Source: JBIOHP01 sp044449065 (lineage in GTDB: Bacteria > Bacteroidota > Ignavibacteria > UBA10030 > SZUA-254). Taken from it: a DNA stretch of 22,745 nt. Made by a program: the position numbers and the translations under genes. Below the pieces are notes generated by a model. It was not told where the DNA came from, searched no databases, and saw nothing but the letters and a program-made list of their open reading frames with translations. Of the stretch, positions 1-8,090 are shown piece by piece (within the stretch, counting starts at the first letter, position 1; each line of letters begins with the position of its first letter). The stretch spans positions 1 to 22,745 of the forward strand of contig JBIOHP010000040.1 in NCBI GenBank assembly GCA_044449065.1, given 5' to 3'.

Positions 1-171
1 AGCCGTTCGGATTTATCTATGCGGAGATTACTTCCAAACGATGGGCTGTCGTATGAACATTCTTTGATATTCTTTTTTTCCAAGTAAAATACCATCTCCA
101 CAACATGACTCTCTTGCTTCGAGAATTTTCACACAGACTCTATTCCGAGTGGGTCAACAATCGGTACCATT
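1..171. other. Left-edge segment with no supported gene
   Basis: All three plus-strand frames contain stops here (for example TAA 85-87 and TGA 106-108 in the frame of the downstream T9SS gene). The frame of the following gene is open from 109, but it shows neither an ATG nor a hydrophobic leader. A short plus frame ending at TGA 54-56 could be the tail of a gene lying outside the window; it is too short to judge. I see no promoter or RNA that I can defend. Confidence 0.4.
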
Positions 172-1749
172 GTGCTTGCTGGTAAAGAGACAGTATACGT
201 TCCGACTGGTTCGTACACATTTAATGGAAATGTCATAATTAACGGAGCATTAATTGTTCCTCTATCTTATACACCAGATATTAGTGTAGGAGGAAACTGG
301 ATCGATGCCGAGCAGGGCTTTGTTTCAGGAATGTCGATAGTGAAGTTCATTGGGTCGGGTAATCAAACTATTTCACGAACCAAATTTTATCAGTTAGCCG
401 TAGACAGTACCGTGGTGGTAAGAACTAGTGGTACTGTTGATGTAATTAATACTCTGTTTATTGATGGGACGATAAATCAGGCGGGAGATACCATCTGCAT
501 TTCAAATAATGATCCAAATGCAATAATGGGGCAAGGGATAATTTCCAATGGTTCAATAAAGCGAGCGATAATGTCTCATACGACTCTACCATATAGATTT
601 GAAAGCAATAGCACCTTTGTTCAGTTTGCCGATAGAGGGACATATCCGGATACGATAACCCTCACAAACTACACTGGCATAGCACCATTAATGTTTCAAA
701 GTAATTGGAAGATAATTGGGGGTCATGTTGATACGCTAACGCACACAATTACTCTCGATTCTGTGAGTGAGTTTTCATTGTGGGCATTTGGAACCAATTC
801 GCTAAGCCCGAATGATGCAAATATTAATCGAATATACAGACTTGCACAAACAGGTGGTCATGATTACAGCGCAACGGTTACATTACGTTATGATTTATCG
901 GAGATACCGAATGGGATTTCACAAAGTTCACTTGCAGTCTGGCAATGGACTCCTAGTGCTGCTCCAACCATAATGAGCGGTTGGAACATGCTATCATTAC
1001 CACTTGAGGTGGGCGATCCTGCAATAACATTTGTATTCCTAAAAGCAAAATCGAAAGCTTTTTCGTACAAAAATGGTTATCAATCATGCGATTCTGTTCT
1101 TAACGGATACGGTTATTGGTTAAAATTTGATTCGACTCAAAGACTCTTTATCAACGGAACTCTTATTGCGTCAGAAACTGTGTCTGTGCGAAATCGCTGG
1201 AACATGGTCGGATCCATCAGTTCACCATTACCTGTTTCAAGCATCACCTCGATTCCTGGAGGAATGGTTACTTCACAATTTTTCGGTTATAATGGATCGT
1301 ACAGCGTGGCGGACACGATTCAACCAGGCAGGGGTTATTGGGTCAAAGTAAATCAAAATGGTTGGTTGATTATGTCGTCCTCTGGTTCAATCACTTCTTT
1401 GAGCCATGTTAGAATTATTCCTGATGCTGAACTGCCGCCTTCCCCGCCCAACATTGGTTCATTCGGCAATCAAAAAAAGGAGCTGACAGAATATCTGTTA
1501 CAACAGAGTTACCCCAATCCTTTTAACCCAACAGCATTAATTCATTATCAATTACAAGAAGAATCCCATGTGCATCTTTCTGTATATAATTTACTTGGGC
1601 AAGAGATTCGGATTCTAGTTGATGAATCAGAACAACCCGGCTACAGAACTGTTCAATTTGACGCAAGCAATTTGCCGAGCGGTATCTATTTCTATCGAAT
1701 AACAGCAGGGGCGTTTACGGATGTTAAGAAAATGGTTTTAATCCGATAG
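172..1749 (+). CDS. T9SS type A sorting domain protein, probably 5'-incomplete
   Basis: Likely a secreted or surface-anchored protein exported by the type IX secretion system. Residues 447-525 form the C-terminal sorting domain: it opens with YPNPFNP (447-453) and continues with VYNLLGQEI, FDASNLPSGIYFYRI and a final KKMVLIR. Before it lie two related segments of about 75 residues, each starting with WNM (271-273 and 343-345) and ending in GYW (314-316 and 388-390), which look like an internal duplication. Residues 1-240 are Asn/Thr/Ser-rich and beta-prone, like the N-GNW...GSGNQTIS...L repeats of adhesin-type proteins. The GTG start at 172 is only the first possible codon. The frame stays open back to 109 and is closed by TGA at 106-108, and no Sec signal peptide is visible, although T9SS cargo needs one. 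The gene is therefore probably truncated, frameshifted or a decayed copy. The adhesin-like role is inferred; the sorting domain is clear. Confidence 0.75.
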   Translation: MLAGKETVYVPTGSYTFNGNVIINGALIVPLSYTPDISVGGNWIDAEQGFVSGMSIVKFIGSGNQTISRTKFYQLAVDSTVVVRTSGTVDVINTLFIDGTINQAGDTICISNNDPNAIMGQGIISNGSIKRAIMSHTTLPYRFESNSTFVQFADRGTYPDTITLTNYTGIAPLMFQSNWKIIGGHVDTLTHTITLDSVSEFSLWAFGTNSLSPNDANINRIYRLAQTGGHDYSATVTLRYDLSEIPNGISQSSLAVWQWTPSAAPTIMSGWNMLSLPLEVGDPAITFVFLKAKSKAFSYKNGYQSCDSVLNGYGYWLKFDSTQRLFINGTLIASETVSVRNRWNMVGSISSPLPVSSITSIPGGMVTSQFFGYNGSYSVADTIQPGRGYWVKVNQNGWLIMSSSGSITSLSHVRIIPDAELPPSPPNIGSFGNQKKELTEYLLQQSYPNPFNPTALIHYQLQEESHVHLSVYNLLGQEIRILVDESEQPGYRTVQFDASNLPSGIYFYRITAGAFTDVKKMVLIR

Positions 1750-1781
1750 CATGATATAACCTTTCAGTGTGTTAAACGTCG

Positions 1782-1812
1782 AAGCCGGCTCATATGTTGG
1801 GTCGGCTTTTTC
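1782..1812 (+). terminator. Rho-independent terminator after the T9SS gene
   Basis: Stem AAGCCGGC (1782-1789) pairs with GTCGGCTT (1801-1808), with one G-U wobble, across an 11-nt loop. A T-rich run follows at once (1807-1811, then CTTTAA). It lies 33 bp after the stop at 1749 and fits a terminator for that gene. Confidence 0.75.
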
Positions 1813-1889
1813 TTTAATCCTGTCTAATTCTTTTGTTAATCCCCCCTAAAATTCTTATCTTTTATACTTAAACATTTATTTACTTTTAG

Positions 1890-1904
1890 TTCTTCTAAGA
1901 AGAA
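1890..1904. repeat. Short perfect palindrome, possible operator
   Basis: TTCTTC (1890-1895) and GAAGAA (1899-1904) flank TAA. It sits directly upstream of the weak promoter candidate at 1909-1938, so it could be a regulator site. The position is the only support. Confidence 0.25.
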
Positions 1905-1908
1905 TATA

Positions 1909-1938
1909 TTGTGTGAAAAGTCCAATTCGTAGTATAAA
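1909..1938 (+). promoter_or_regulatory. Weak sigma70-like promoter candidate upstream of leuS
   Basis: TTGTGT (1909-1914) and TATAAA (1933-1938) are separated by 18 bp. The -10 matches the consensus at five of six bases; the -35 is poor. If used, the leuS transcript would carry a leader of about 315 nt that includes the nested inverted repeats. Confidence 0.22.
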
Positions 1939-2021
1939 CGAAATTTGAAGCGTTGCGAATTGCATCGATGTGAGAAGATCGCCCACCTGAATAACGAAGT
2001 CGGGCAGGCGACGCGGTGAAA

Positions 2022-2184
2022 CTGCCGCTAATGAACTTCAAAATTGTTTATATAACGAAGATCCTTCGACTTCGTCCCGACCGTCACTCTGAGCGAAACG
2101 AAGTGAAGTCGAAGAGTAGGTCGGGACTTCGCTCAGGATGACGATAACCGATGGCGATCAGTATCGCTGAAGTTCATCTTCGGG
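2022..2184. repeat. Nested inverted-repeat element (outer arms)
   Basis: The perfect 10-bp arms ATGAACTTCA (2031-2040) and TGAAGTTCAT (2168-2177) enclose the inner palindromic core. Complementarity continues outward by a further CCG (2023-2025) / CGG (2181-2183). The outer arms and the core together make a unit of about 160 bp resembling a small non-coding dispersed repeat. Whether it is mobile cannot be judged from one copy. Confidence 0.45.
2062..2143. repeat. Palindromic core of CTTCGACTTC / CTCAGGATGACG type
   Basis: Three overlapping inverted repeats share this segment. CTTCGACTTC (2064-2073) pairs perfectly with GAAGTCGAAG (2105-2114). GTCCCGACC (2074-2082) pairs perfectly with GGTCGGGAC (2119-2127). 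CGTCACTCTGAGCGAA (2082-2097) pairs with TTCGCTCAGGATGACG (2128-2143) with two mismatches. The motif CATCCTGAGCGAAGTC is, from memory, a common intergenic dispersed repeat in many environmental bacterial genomes. The alternative pairings are mutually exclusive or nested, so an RNA from here could take more than one fold. Confidence 0.65.
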
Positions 2185-2262
2185 CACAAAGTCTCGCGAT
2201 GACGTTTCACAAAGACTGAATACGGTAGAACTGATCGTACAGCAAAAATAATTATCCAAACA

Positions 2263-4782
2263 ATGACGTATCCATTTTCAGAAATAGAACCCAAGTGGCA
2301 GAAATATTGGGACGAACGCCAAACATTTAAAACTCCCGATGATTTCACAAAAGAAAAATTGTATGTTCTCGATATGTTTCCCTATCCATCGGGCGCGGGG
2401 CTTCATGTGGGGCATCCCGAAGGATACACCGCCACCGATATTTATTGCCGGTACAAACGCATGCGCGGCTATAACGTGCTCCATCCCATGGGCTGGGATG
2501 CGTTTGGCCTCCCCGCCGAGCGGTATGCGATGCAAACGGGCATCCACCCGCGGATAACCACGTTGCAAAATATCAATACGTTCCGCCGGCAGATCAAAAT
2601 GCTCGGCTTATCGTATGATTGGTCGCGGGAAATCAGCACCACCGATACGGGCTATTATAAATGGACGCAGTGGATATTTCTGCAGATTTTTAATTCCTGG
2701 TACGATACAAGACAGCAAAAAGCCCGTCCCATTTCGGAATTACCCGTGCCGCCAGGATTGCAAGGAAAAGACCGCACTGCATATATCGATCAACACCGTC
2801 TCGCCTACCTAACCGAAATGCCGGTCAACTGGAGCGAGGATTTAGGGACTGTTCTTGCCAATGAAGAAGTGGTGGAGTGGGTGGAGAAGGGCTACAAAGT
2901 CGAACGGAGGATGATGCGCCAGTGGATGCTTCGCATTACGGCGTATGCCGAACGGTTGGAAAACGATCTCAAGGATCTTCAATGGCCCCCCGGCATCATC
3001 GAGATGCAGCGTAATTGGGTGGGACGATCAACAGGAGCCGAGGTGGATTTTACGCTGCCCTCCGGTAAACCAATCAGTGTGTACACAACCCGTCCGGATA
3101 CGCTATTTGGAGCGACGTATATGGTATTAGCTCCGGAACATCCCCTGGTGGATGAAATTACCACCGCCGAATACCGGAAAGCTATTGCGGATTACCGTGA
3201 CCAAACAAAACAAAAGAGCGAACTTGAACGCACCGCGCTGGAGAAAGAAAAAAGCGGCGTGTTTACCGGCGGATATGCAGTTAACCCGACAACAAAAAAA
3301 GAAATTCCCATCTGGATAGCCGATTATGTGTTGCTGACGTACGGCACCGGCGCGATTATGGCAGTCCCCGGTCACGATGAACGTGATCATGAATTTGCTT
3401 TGAAATATCAACTGCCAATCGTTGAGGTTGTGAAGGGTGGCGATCCTTCTAAATCCGCTTTCACTGAAGAAGGTACAGCATGCAATTCTGCAAATGACGA
3501 GGTATCATTGGATGGACTTGCAACGCCTGTCGCTAAAGAAAAGATTATTCAATGGCTTGAAAAGAAAAACATCGGTAAGGCGGCGGTGAAATATAAATTA
3601 CGCGATTGGCTTTTCTCACGCCAGAGATACTGGGGAGAGCCATTTCCCCTGATTTATCTTGAGGATGGTACGGTAAAAAGTCTGTCGGAATCTCATCTCC
3701 CCGTTCTTCTACCCGAGCTTGAATCATTCAAACCCAGCGGCACGGGAGAATCTGCTCTCGCAACAGCAGAAAGCTGGCTCAATATCGTGGATGAAGAAAC
3801 CGGAAAAAAAGCGCGCAGAGAAACTCACACCATGCCCCAGTGGGCTGGTTCGTGCTGGTATTATCTGCGCTATCTTGATCCTTACAATAATACGGCATTC
3901 GTATCGAAGGAGAAGGAACGCTACTGGATGCCGATCGATCTGTATGTGGGCGGTGCGGAACATGCTGTGTTGCATCTTCTCTATGCGCGGTTCTGGCATA
4001 AAGTATTGTACGATCTCGGCCATGTTTCCACGAAGGAGCCGTTCCGCCGGCTTGTAAACCAGGGATTGATCCTGGGTGAAAATAATCAAAAGATGTCGAA
4101 GTCGCTTGGTAACGTTGTCAACCCTGATGACGTAGTGGGTGAATACGGAGCGGATTCGCTCCGTCTTTTTGAGATGTTCATGGGACCGCTTCAGGATGTT
4201 AAACCGTGGTCGACACGCGAAGTGGATGGTGTTCATCGCTTCCTCAATCGCGCATGGAGGATGATGATCGATGAGAATAGATCTGTCGTTTCGGCGATCA
4301 AAGATGTTGCCATGAGGCCGGATCAGGAACGGCTCTTGCATCAGACGATCAAGAAGGTCACCGATGATATTGAAACACTGAATTTTAACACCGCCATATC
4401 TCAGATGATGATATTCGTCAATGAGTTTCTTAATGCCGATCCCAAACCGCGGATTGCCATGGAAAAATTTATCCTGTTGCTGGCTCCGTTTGCGCCGCAT
4501 ATCGGTGAAGAACTTTGGCATAAGTTGGGTAAAAAGGACTCGCTTGCGTACGAGTCGTGGCCCACATACGATGAATCCAAAATAAAATTTGATACAATTG
4601 AGATTGTGGTTCAGGTAAATGGGAAGTTGCGGGCAAAATTACAAGTCTCGCCCGGTTTGCCTGATGAACAGCTCCTCGCTATGGCATTGGTGGAGGAATC
4701 GGTAAAGCGCCACATCGACGGCAAGGAGCTTGTGAAGAAGTTAGTGGTGAAGAATAAGCTCGTTAGTCTGGTGATAAAATAG
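2263..4782 (+). CDS. leuS: Leucyl-tRNA synthetase
   Basis: Cytoplasmic class I aminoacyl-tRNA synthetase that charges tRNA-Leu with leucine using ATP. The 839 residues cover the whole family architecture. The HIGH-type signature HVGH lies at 48-51, and the KMSKS loop at 610-614 is intact. The CP1 editing domain shows the threonine-rich YTTRPDTLFGATYM segment (from Y274) and the GHDERDHEF motif (370-378) with the conserved aspartates that hydrolyse mischarged tRNA. A tRNA-binding anticodon and C-terminal region follows, ending in QVNGKLRAKLQV and a short basic tail. The ATG at 2263 gives the expected N-terminus (YPFSEIEPKWQKYW), but no Shine-Dalgarno precedes it. Only 35 bp separate it from the ABC exporter downstream, so co-transcription is likely, although no functional link is obvious. 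Confidence 0.98.
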   Translation: MTYPFSEIEPKWQKYWDERQTFKTPDDFTKEKLYVLDMFPYPSGAGLHVGHPEGYTATDIYCRYKRMRGYNVLHPMGWDAFGLPAERYAMQTGIHPRITTLQNINTFRRQIKMLGLSYDWSREISTTDTGYYKWTQWIFLQIFNSWYDTRQQKARPISELPVPPGLQGKDRTAYIDQHRLAYLTEMPVNWSEDLGTVLANEEVVEWVEKGYKVERRMMRQWMLRITAYAERLENDLKDLQWPPGIIEMQRNWVGRSTGAEVDFTLPSGKPISVYTTRPDTLFGATYMVLAPEHPLVDEITTAEYRKAIADYRDQTKQKSELERTALEKEKSGVFTGGYAVNPTTKKEIPIWIADYVLLTYGTGAIMAVPGHDERDHEFALKYQLPIVEVVKGGDPSKSAFTEEGTACNSANDEVSLDGLATPVAKEKIIQWLEKKNIGKAAVKYKLRDWLFSRQRYWGEPFPLIYLEDGTVKSLSESHLPVLLPELESFKPSGTGESALATAESWLNIVDEETGKKARRETHTMPQWAGSCWYYLRYLDPYNNTAFVSKEKERYWMPIDLYVGGAEHAVLHLLYARFWHKVLYDLGHVSTKEPFRRLVNQGLILGENNQKMSKSLGNVVNPDDVVGEYGADSLRLFEMFMGPLQDVKPWSTREVDGVHRFLNRAWRMMIDENRSVVSAIKDVAMRPDQERLLHQTIKKVTDDIETLNFNTAISQMMIFVNEFLNADPKPRIAMEKFILLLAPFAPHIGEELWHKLGKKDSLAYESWPTYDESKIKFDTIEIVVQVNGKLRAKLQVSPGLPDEQLLAMALVEESVKRHIDGKELVKKLVVKNKLVSLVIK

Positions 4783-4817
4783 ATGATATTGAATATTTCA
4801 GATAGAGATATTCCTGA

Positions 4818-6656
4818 ATGAAAACATATATACGCATTCTCCGATTCGTTAAACCATACAGAGTGCGGATTACCGCCTCGATTATCAGCGCGGTTTTCTA
4901 TTCCATATTCAACGGCATGTCGATCTACCTGTTTCTTCCGCTGCTCGATATGTTGTTCAAAGCCGGGCAGGGAATATCGGTTCAAGCGAATGCCGGCAGT
5001 TTCAAAATACCCTTTTTCTCGTCCGATACGGCTGCCGGATGGAAACAAAGTATAATCGATTTCATGTTCGCGGGCACTGCCCTTGACGCCCTTGTCAAAA
5101 TCTGCGTGACTATTCTCATCGCCTTCTTTTTTAAAAATTTATTCCTCTATTCGCAATCGTTTTTCATGAATTATGTTGAGGAAGGCGTCATCAAGGATTT
5201 GCGGAATACGTTGTACCGCCATCTTCACGATTTACCGCTCGGATATTTTACCAATGAACGTACCGGCGAAATCATGTCCCGGATCGTAAACGACGTTGCG
5301 CTTATCAACGGCGGCGTGACGGCGTCGTTCGATACATTATTGCGCCAACCGTTATCCATTCTAGTTTTTCTCACGCTTGCCATCTCGATTAGCTGGCAGT
5401 TGACGCTCATCTCGCTCCTTGTTTTTCCATTTTCGCTCTCGCTTATCAGCTTTATCGCGTTGAAGCTGCACAAAGAACGGGGCGTATCGCAGGAACGTCT
5501 TGCCGATATCACCTCCCTCTTGCAGGAGACGATTTCAGGCGTAAAGGTTGTTAAAGCGTTCGGGATGGAGGAGTTTGAGAATGGCAAATTTAATAAGCAG
5601 ACGACAAAATATTTCCGTTCGCTGATCAGGATTGGCAGAATGCGCGATCTCGCCTCGCCGATCACCGAAGTGATGAGCGTCGTTGCCGGGGTGATCATCA
5701 TATGGTATGGCGGCAACCAGATCCTCGTCAATCATAATTTGAACGCCAGCGAGTTTCTCACATTTTTGCTGTTGATCTTCCAGATCATGCCGCCGATTAA
5801 GGAATTGACCAGCGTTAACAACCGTATCCAGGAGGCGAGCGCGGCGGGGAAACGGATATTTGAAATTCTCGATACCAAGCCATCCATTGCTAATCCCGAA
5901 CGGATTGTGCCGATGAAAGAGTTTTCCAGTTCGATTGAGTTCGAAGACGTCTGTTTCGGGTATAACGGACAGGATAAAGTCTTAAAAAATATCAACGTCA
6001 GAATATCAAAAGGGGAGATTGTTGCCGTCGTCGGTCCCAGCGGGAGCGGCAAGACAACGCTGGTCGATCTCATCCCACGGTTTTATGATCCTGTCTCCGG
6101 TAAGATATGCATCGACGGCATAGACATCCGGCAGTATGATGTAAAAAAGCTACGGGAGAATATCGGTATAGTAACGCAGGAAACCATCCTGTTTAACGAT
6201 ACGATCAGAAATAACATAGCGTACGGACTGGAAAATTGTCCTCTTGAACTTATTATGGCGGCAGCGAAAGCCGCAAATGCCCACGATTTTATTTCTGCAA
6301 TACCGGATCAGTATGAAAGCTATATCGGCGAGCGTGGTGTAAAACTATCCGGGGGTGAACGCCAGCGGCTCTCGCTAGCCCGCGCGATATTAAAAAATCC
6401 ACCAATTCTGATCCTCGATGAGGCGACCTCCGCGCTCGATACCGAATCTGAAATTTTAGTGCAGGAAGCAATTGACCACCTGATGGCAGGGAGAACCTCG
6501 GTCGTAATAGCGCATCGCCTCTCAACCATTCAACATGCCGATAGAATCATTGCTTTGAATGACGGAGTGATCGTGGAAGTCGGCAAACACGATGAACTTC
6601 TCTCTAACGAACGTGGATTGTACAAGAAATTGTACGAATTGCAATTCCGGACATAA
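4818..6656 (+). CDS. MsbA-like ABC exporter (fused permease and ATPase)
   Basis: A half-transporter of 612 residues that would homodimerise in the inner membrane and flip or export a lipid-linked substrate using ATP. The N-terminal half has about six hydrophobic segments (near residues 15-45, 85-115, 165-215 and 275-300 the clearest). The nucleotide-binding domain is complete: Walker A GPSGSGKTT at 406-414 (Lys412), the Q-loop in GIVTQETILF, the ABC signature LSGGERQR at 510-517, Walker B ILILDEATSALD from 530 (Glu535) and the switch His566 in IAHRLST. Size and order match lipid A flippase MsbA and related multidrug or glycolipid exporters. The three glycan-assembly genes that follow favour a lipopolysaccharide or glycolipid substrate; this is inference from context. 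Weakly spaced from leuS (35 bp) and the next gene (42 bp). Confidence 0.93.
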   Translation: MKTYIRILRFVKPYRVRITASIISAVFYSIFNGMSIYLFLPLLDMLFKAGQGISVQANAGSFKIPFFSSDTAAGWKQSIIDFMFAGTALDALVKICVTILIAFFFKNLFLYSQSFFMNYVEEGVIKDLRNTLYRHLHDLPLGYFTNERTGEIMSRIVNDVALINGGVTASFDTLLRQPLSILVFLTLAISISWQLTLISLLVFPFSLSLISFIALKLHKERGVSQERLADITSLLQETISGVKVVKAFGMEEFENGKFNKQTTKYFRSLIRIGRMRDLASPITEVMSVVAGVIIIWYGGNQILVNHNLNASEFLTFLLLIFQIMPPIKELTSVNNRIQEASAAGKRIFEILDTKPSIANPERIVPMKEFSSSIEFEDVCFGYNGQDKVLKNINVRISKGEIVAVVGPSGSGKTTLVDLIPRFYDPVSGKICIDGIDIRQYDVKKLRENIGIVTQETILFNDTIRNNIAYGLENCPLELIMAAAKAANAHDFISAIPDQYESYIGERGVKLSGGERQRLSLARAILKNPPILILDEATSALDTESEILVQEAIDHLMAGRTSVVIAHRLSTIQHADRIIALNDGVIVEVGKHDELLSNERGLYKKLYELQFRT

Positions 6657-6665
6657 CCCACAACC

Positions 6666-6684
6666 CTTCAATCATACATTGAAG
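6666..6684 (+). other. Intercistronic hairpin without a U-tract
   Basis: CTTCAAT (6666-6672) and ATTGAAG (6678-6684) form a perfect 7-bp stem with a 5-nt loop, in the 42-bp gap between the ABC exporter and the next glycosyltransferase. No T-run follows, so it is not a classic terminator. It could protect or process the transcript, or be chance. Confidence 0.35.
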
Positions 6685-6698
6685 ACAACATATCAAGA

Positions 6699-8057
6699 AT
6701 GAAGCAATCCAGATTTTATAAATTCGTAACGATCGGTCTTCTTGTTCTATTTTGCGCTTATATAGGATACCTCCTCATCCGGAAACATATTGATGTGCAG
6801 CCGGATGGACAAACCATCATGCGCTCGGATGTGTTAACGTACGTTCTTGCTGCCGACCGGATGATTCAAAATGCTGATATTTATTTTTTCTCTCCGGGTC
6901 AGGAAACCGGCTACGTCTACCCGCCGTTTTATGCCTTCGCGAATATCCCTTTAACATTGGCTCCGCCCCTTGCCATCGATATCTTCTGGTATATTTTCAA
7001 TATTGGACTCCTAATCGGGACAATCCGGTGCGGATATATTCTTCTTACAGGCGAACTGTTTAGCGCGTTATCTTCAAAAGACCAATGGCTATATGCCGGT
7101 GGTTCGATACTACTCTCGATCCGATATTTAGTGAGGGGATTTCAGGACGCCAATGTTAGCATGTTGCTCGTTTTTCTTATCGTATATGGATTAATGAGTA
7201 TTGAACGACGGAAAAATTCATACGGAGCAATCTGGATGGGAGTCGCTGCAGCGATAAAAGTACTTCCGCTCGTCTTCTTGTTGTATTTTATTTTCTTCCG
7301 GAAATGGAAAGAGCTTTTTATAGTTTCGGTAGTATTTCTTTTTTGCACATTCATGCCAATTATATATTTAGGCATTCCGCGATTTATGGAATGCATGAAT
7401 TCTTTTATCGATTATACACGCATACAATTTTCACCGGCAGGATTATCGCGGGAAAATTTCTCCTTTTGGGGAACGCTCGGCAGGCTGTTTACGCACACCG
7501 ATGCTCAATTGGGCCCCGATGGGAAGCCGATTTTCATCAACATTGCTAATTATCCCGTTCTTTATGTTAAATCGGTGATTATTGGAATAAATGCCTCGCT
7601 GATTTTATTATATGGATTAACATTATATTATTTCCGCAAGAGTTATTCTGATAGCCGATCGCACGCGGGAAAAGAGGAATTATTCAGGATGCTGCCGATG
7701 TTAATAACGCTCATGCTCGGTAATCTTCTTTCTGTCCTGACGGAAGATCATCACATGATACCATTGATGATGGTATATCTTTTCCTCCTCATCGGCATTC
7801 GAGGTCATTATTTTTCAACAAGGATTCCGGTTATCATCACCCTGGGAACTGGAATCGCATCCATAATACTAAATTATGATATAATGGTGCCTCTGATCGG
7901 GAAATTAAATTATTTAATTTTGTTAGGATACTCGTTGCCCACCTTCGGGGTAACTCTGCTGCTCTTCGCATTGCTCTTGGCGCTGTTGTATTATCCCGGA
8001 CGTCTATGGCGGAAAGAACGGGAGAGGACAGTCATTGCTAATGCTGTTCCGGTTTAA
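6699..8057 (+). CDS. GT87-family polyprenol-phosphate sugar glycosyltransferase
   Basis: A polytopic inner-membrane protein of 452 residues that resembles GT87 (DUF2029) enzymes, which transfer a sugar from a polyprenyl-phosphate donor to an acceptor on the outer face of the membrane. The first membrane helix covers residues 8-27. The following extracytoplasmic loop carries the hallmarks of the family: SD at 43-44 in place of the usual SDF, then AADRMIQNADIYF, and YVYPPFYAF (YPP at 74-76) leading into the second helix. About ten further hydrophobic helices follow, and the C-terminus is basic and cytoplasmic-like. It sits between the ABC exporter and an O-antigen ligase-like gene, consistent with surface glycan assembly. 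Donor and acceptor cannot be predicted from sequence. Confidence 0.8.
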   Translation: MKQSRFYKFVTIGLLVLFCAYIGYLLIRKHIDVQPDGQTIMRSDVLTYVLAADRMIQNADIYFFSPGQETGYVYPPFYAFANIPLTLAPPLAIDIFWYIFNIGLLIGTIRCGYILLTGELFSALSSKDQWLYAGGSILLSIRYLVRGFQDANVSMLLVFLIVYGLMSIERRKNSYGAIWMGVAAAIKVLPLVFLLYFIFFRKWKELFIVSVVFLFCTFMPIIYLGIPRFMECMNSFIDYTRIQFSPAGLSRENFSFWGTLGRLFTHTDAQLGPDGKPIFINIANYPVLYVKSVIIGINASLILLYGLTLYYFRKSYSDSRSHAGKEELFRMLPMLITLMLGNLLSVLTEDHHMIPLMMVYLFLLIGIRGHYFSTRIPVIITLGTGIASIILNYDIMVPLIGKLNYLILLGYSLPTFGVTLLLFALLLALLYYPGRLWRKERERTVIANAVPV

Positions 8058-8090
8058 TCACTTATTGAAATACCACATTTATAACTACGT

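Larger units (their letters stand above)
1813..2262. other. Gene-free leader region before leuS
   Basis: Roughly 450 bp with no credible coding sequence. It holds an A/T-rich stretch (1813-1910) with the short palindrome TTCTTC-TAA-GAAGAA at 1890-1904, a possible promoter (1909-1938), the nested inverted repeats listed separately (2022-2184), and a final segment (2185-2262) with two near copies of CACAAAG(T/A)CT at 2185-2194 and 2209-2218. No T-box, riboswitch or known structured RNA was recognised, and no clear Shine-Dalgarno precedes the leuS ATG. Confidence 0.5.

Noticed and set aside
1945..2019. Short plus frame with a TTG start (24 codons ending HLNNEVGQATR)
   Set aside because: Too short to test, it overlaps the start of the repeat region and has no ribosome binding site. 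It could be a gene remnant, but nothing decides it.
1990..2045. Integron attC-like site
   Set aside because: The RYYYAAC and GTTRRRY core sites are not found in the right places and no integrase is near.
1813..2262. T-box leader controlling leuS
   Set aside because: No T-box sequence or specifier-loop architecture is visible, and T-boxes are not expected in this group.
3724..4521. Open frame of 265 codons antisense to leuS
   Set aside because: It lies wholly within the well-supported leuS gene, shows no domain and looks like a codon-bias shadow.
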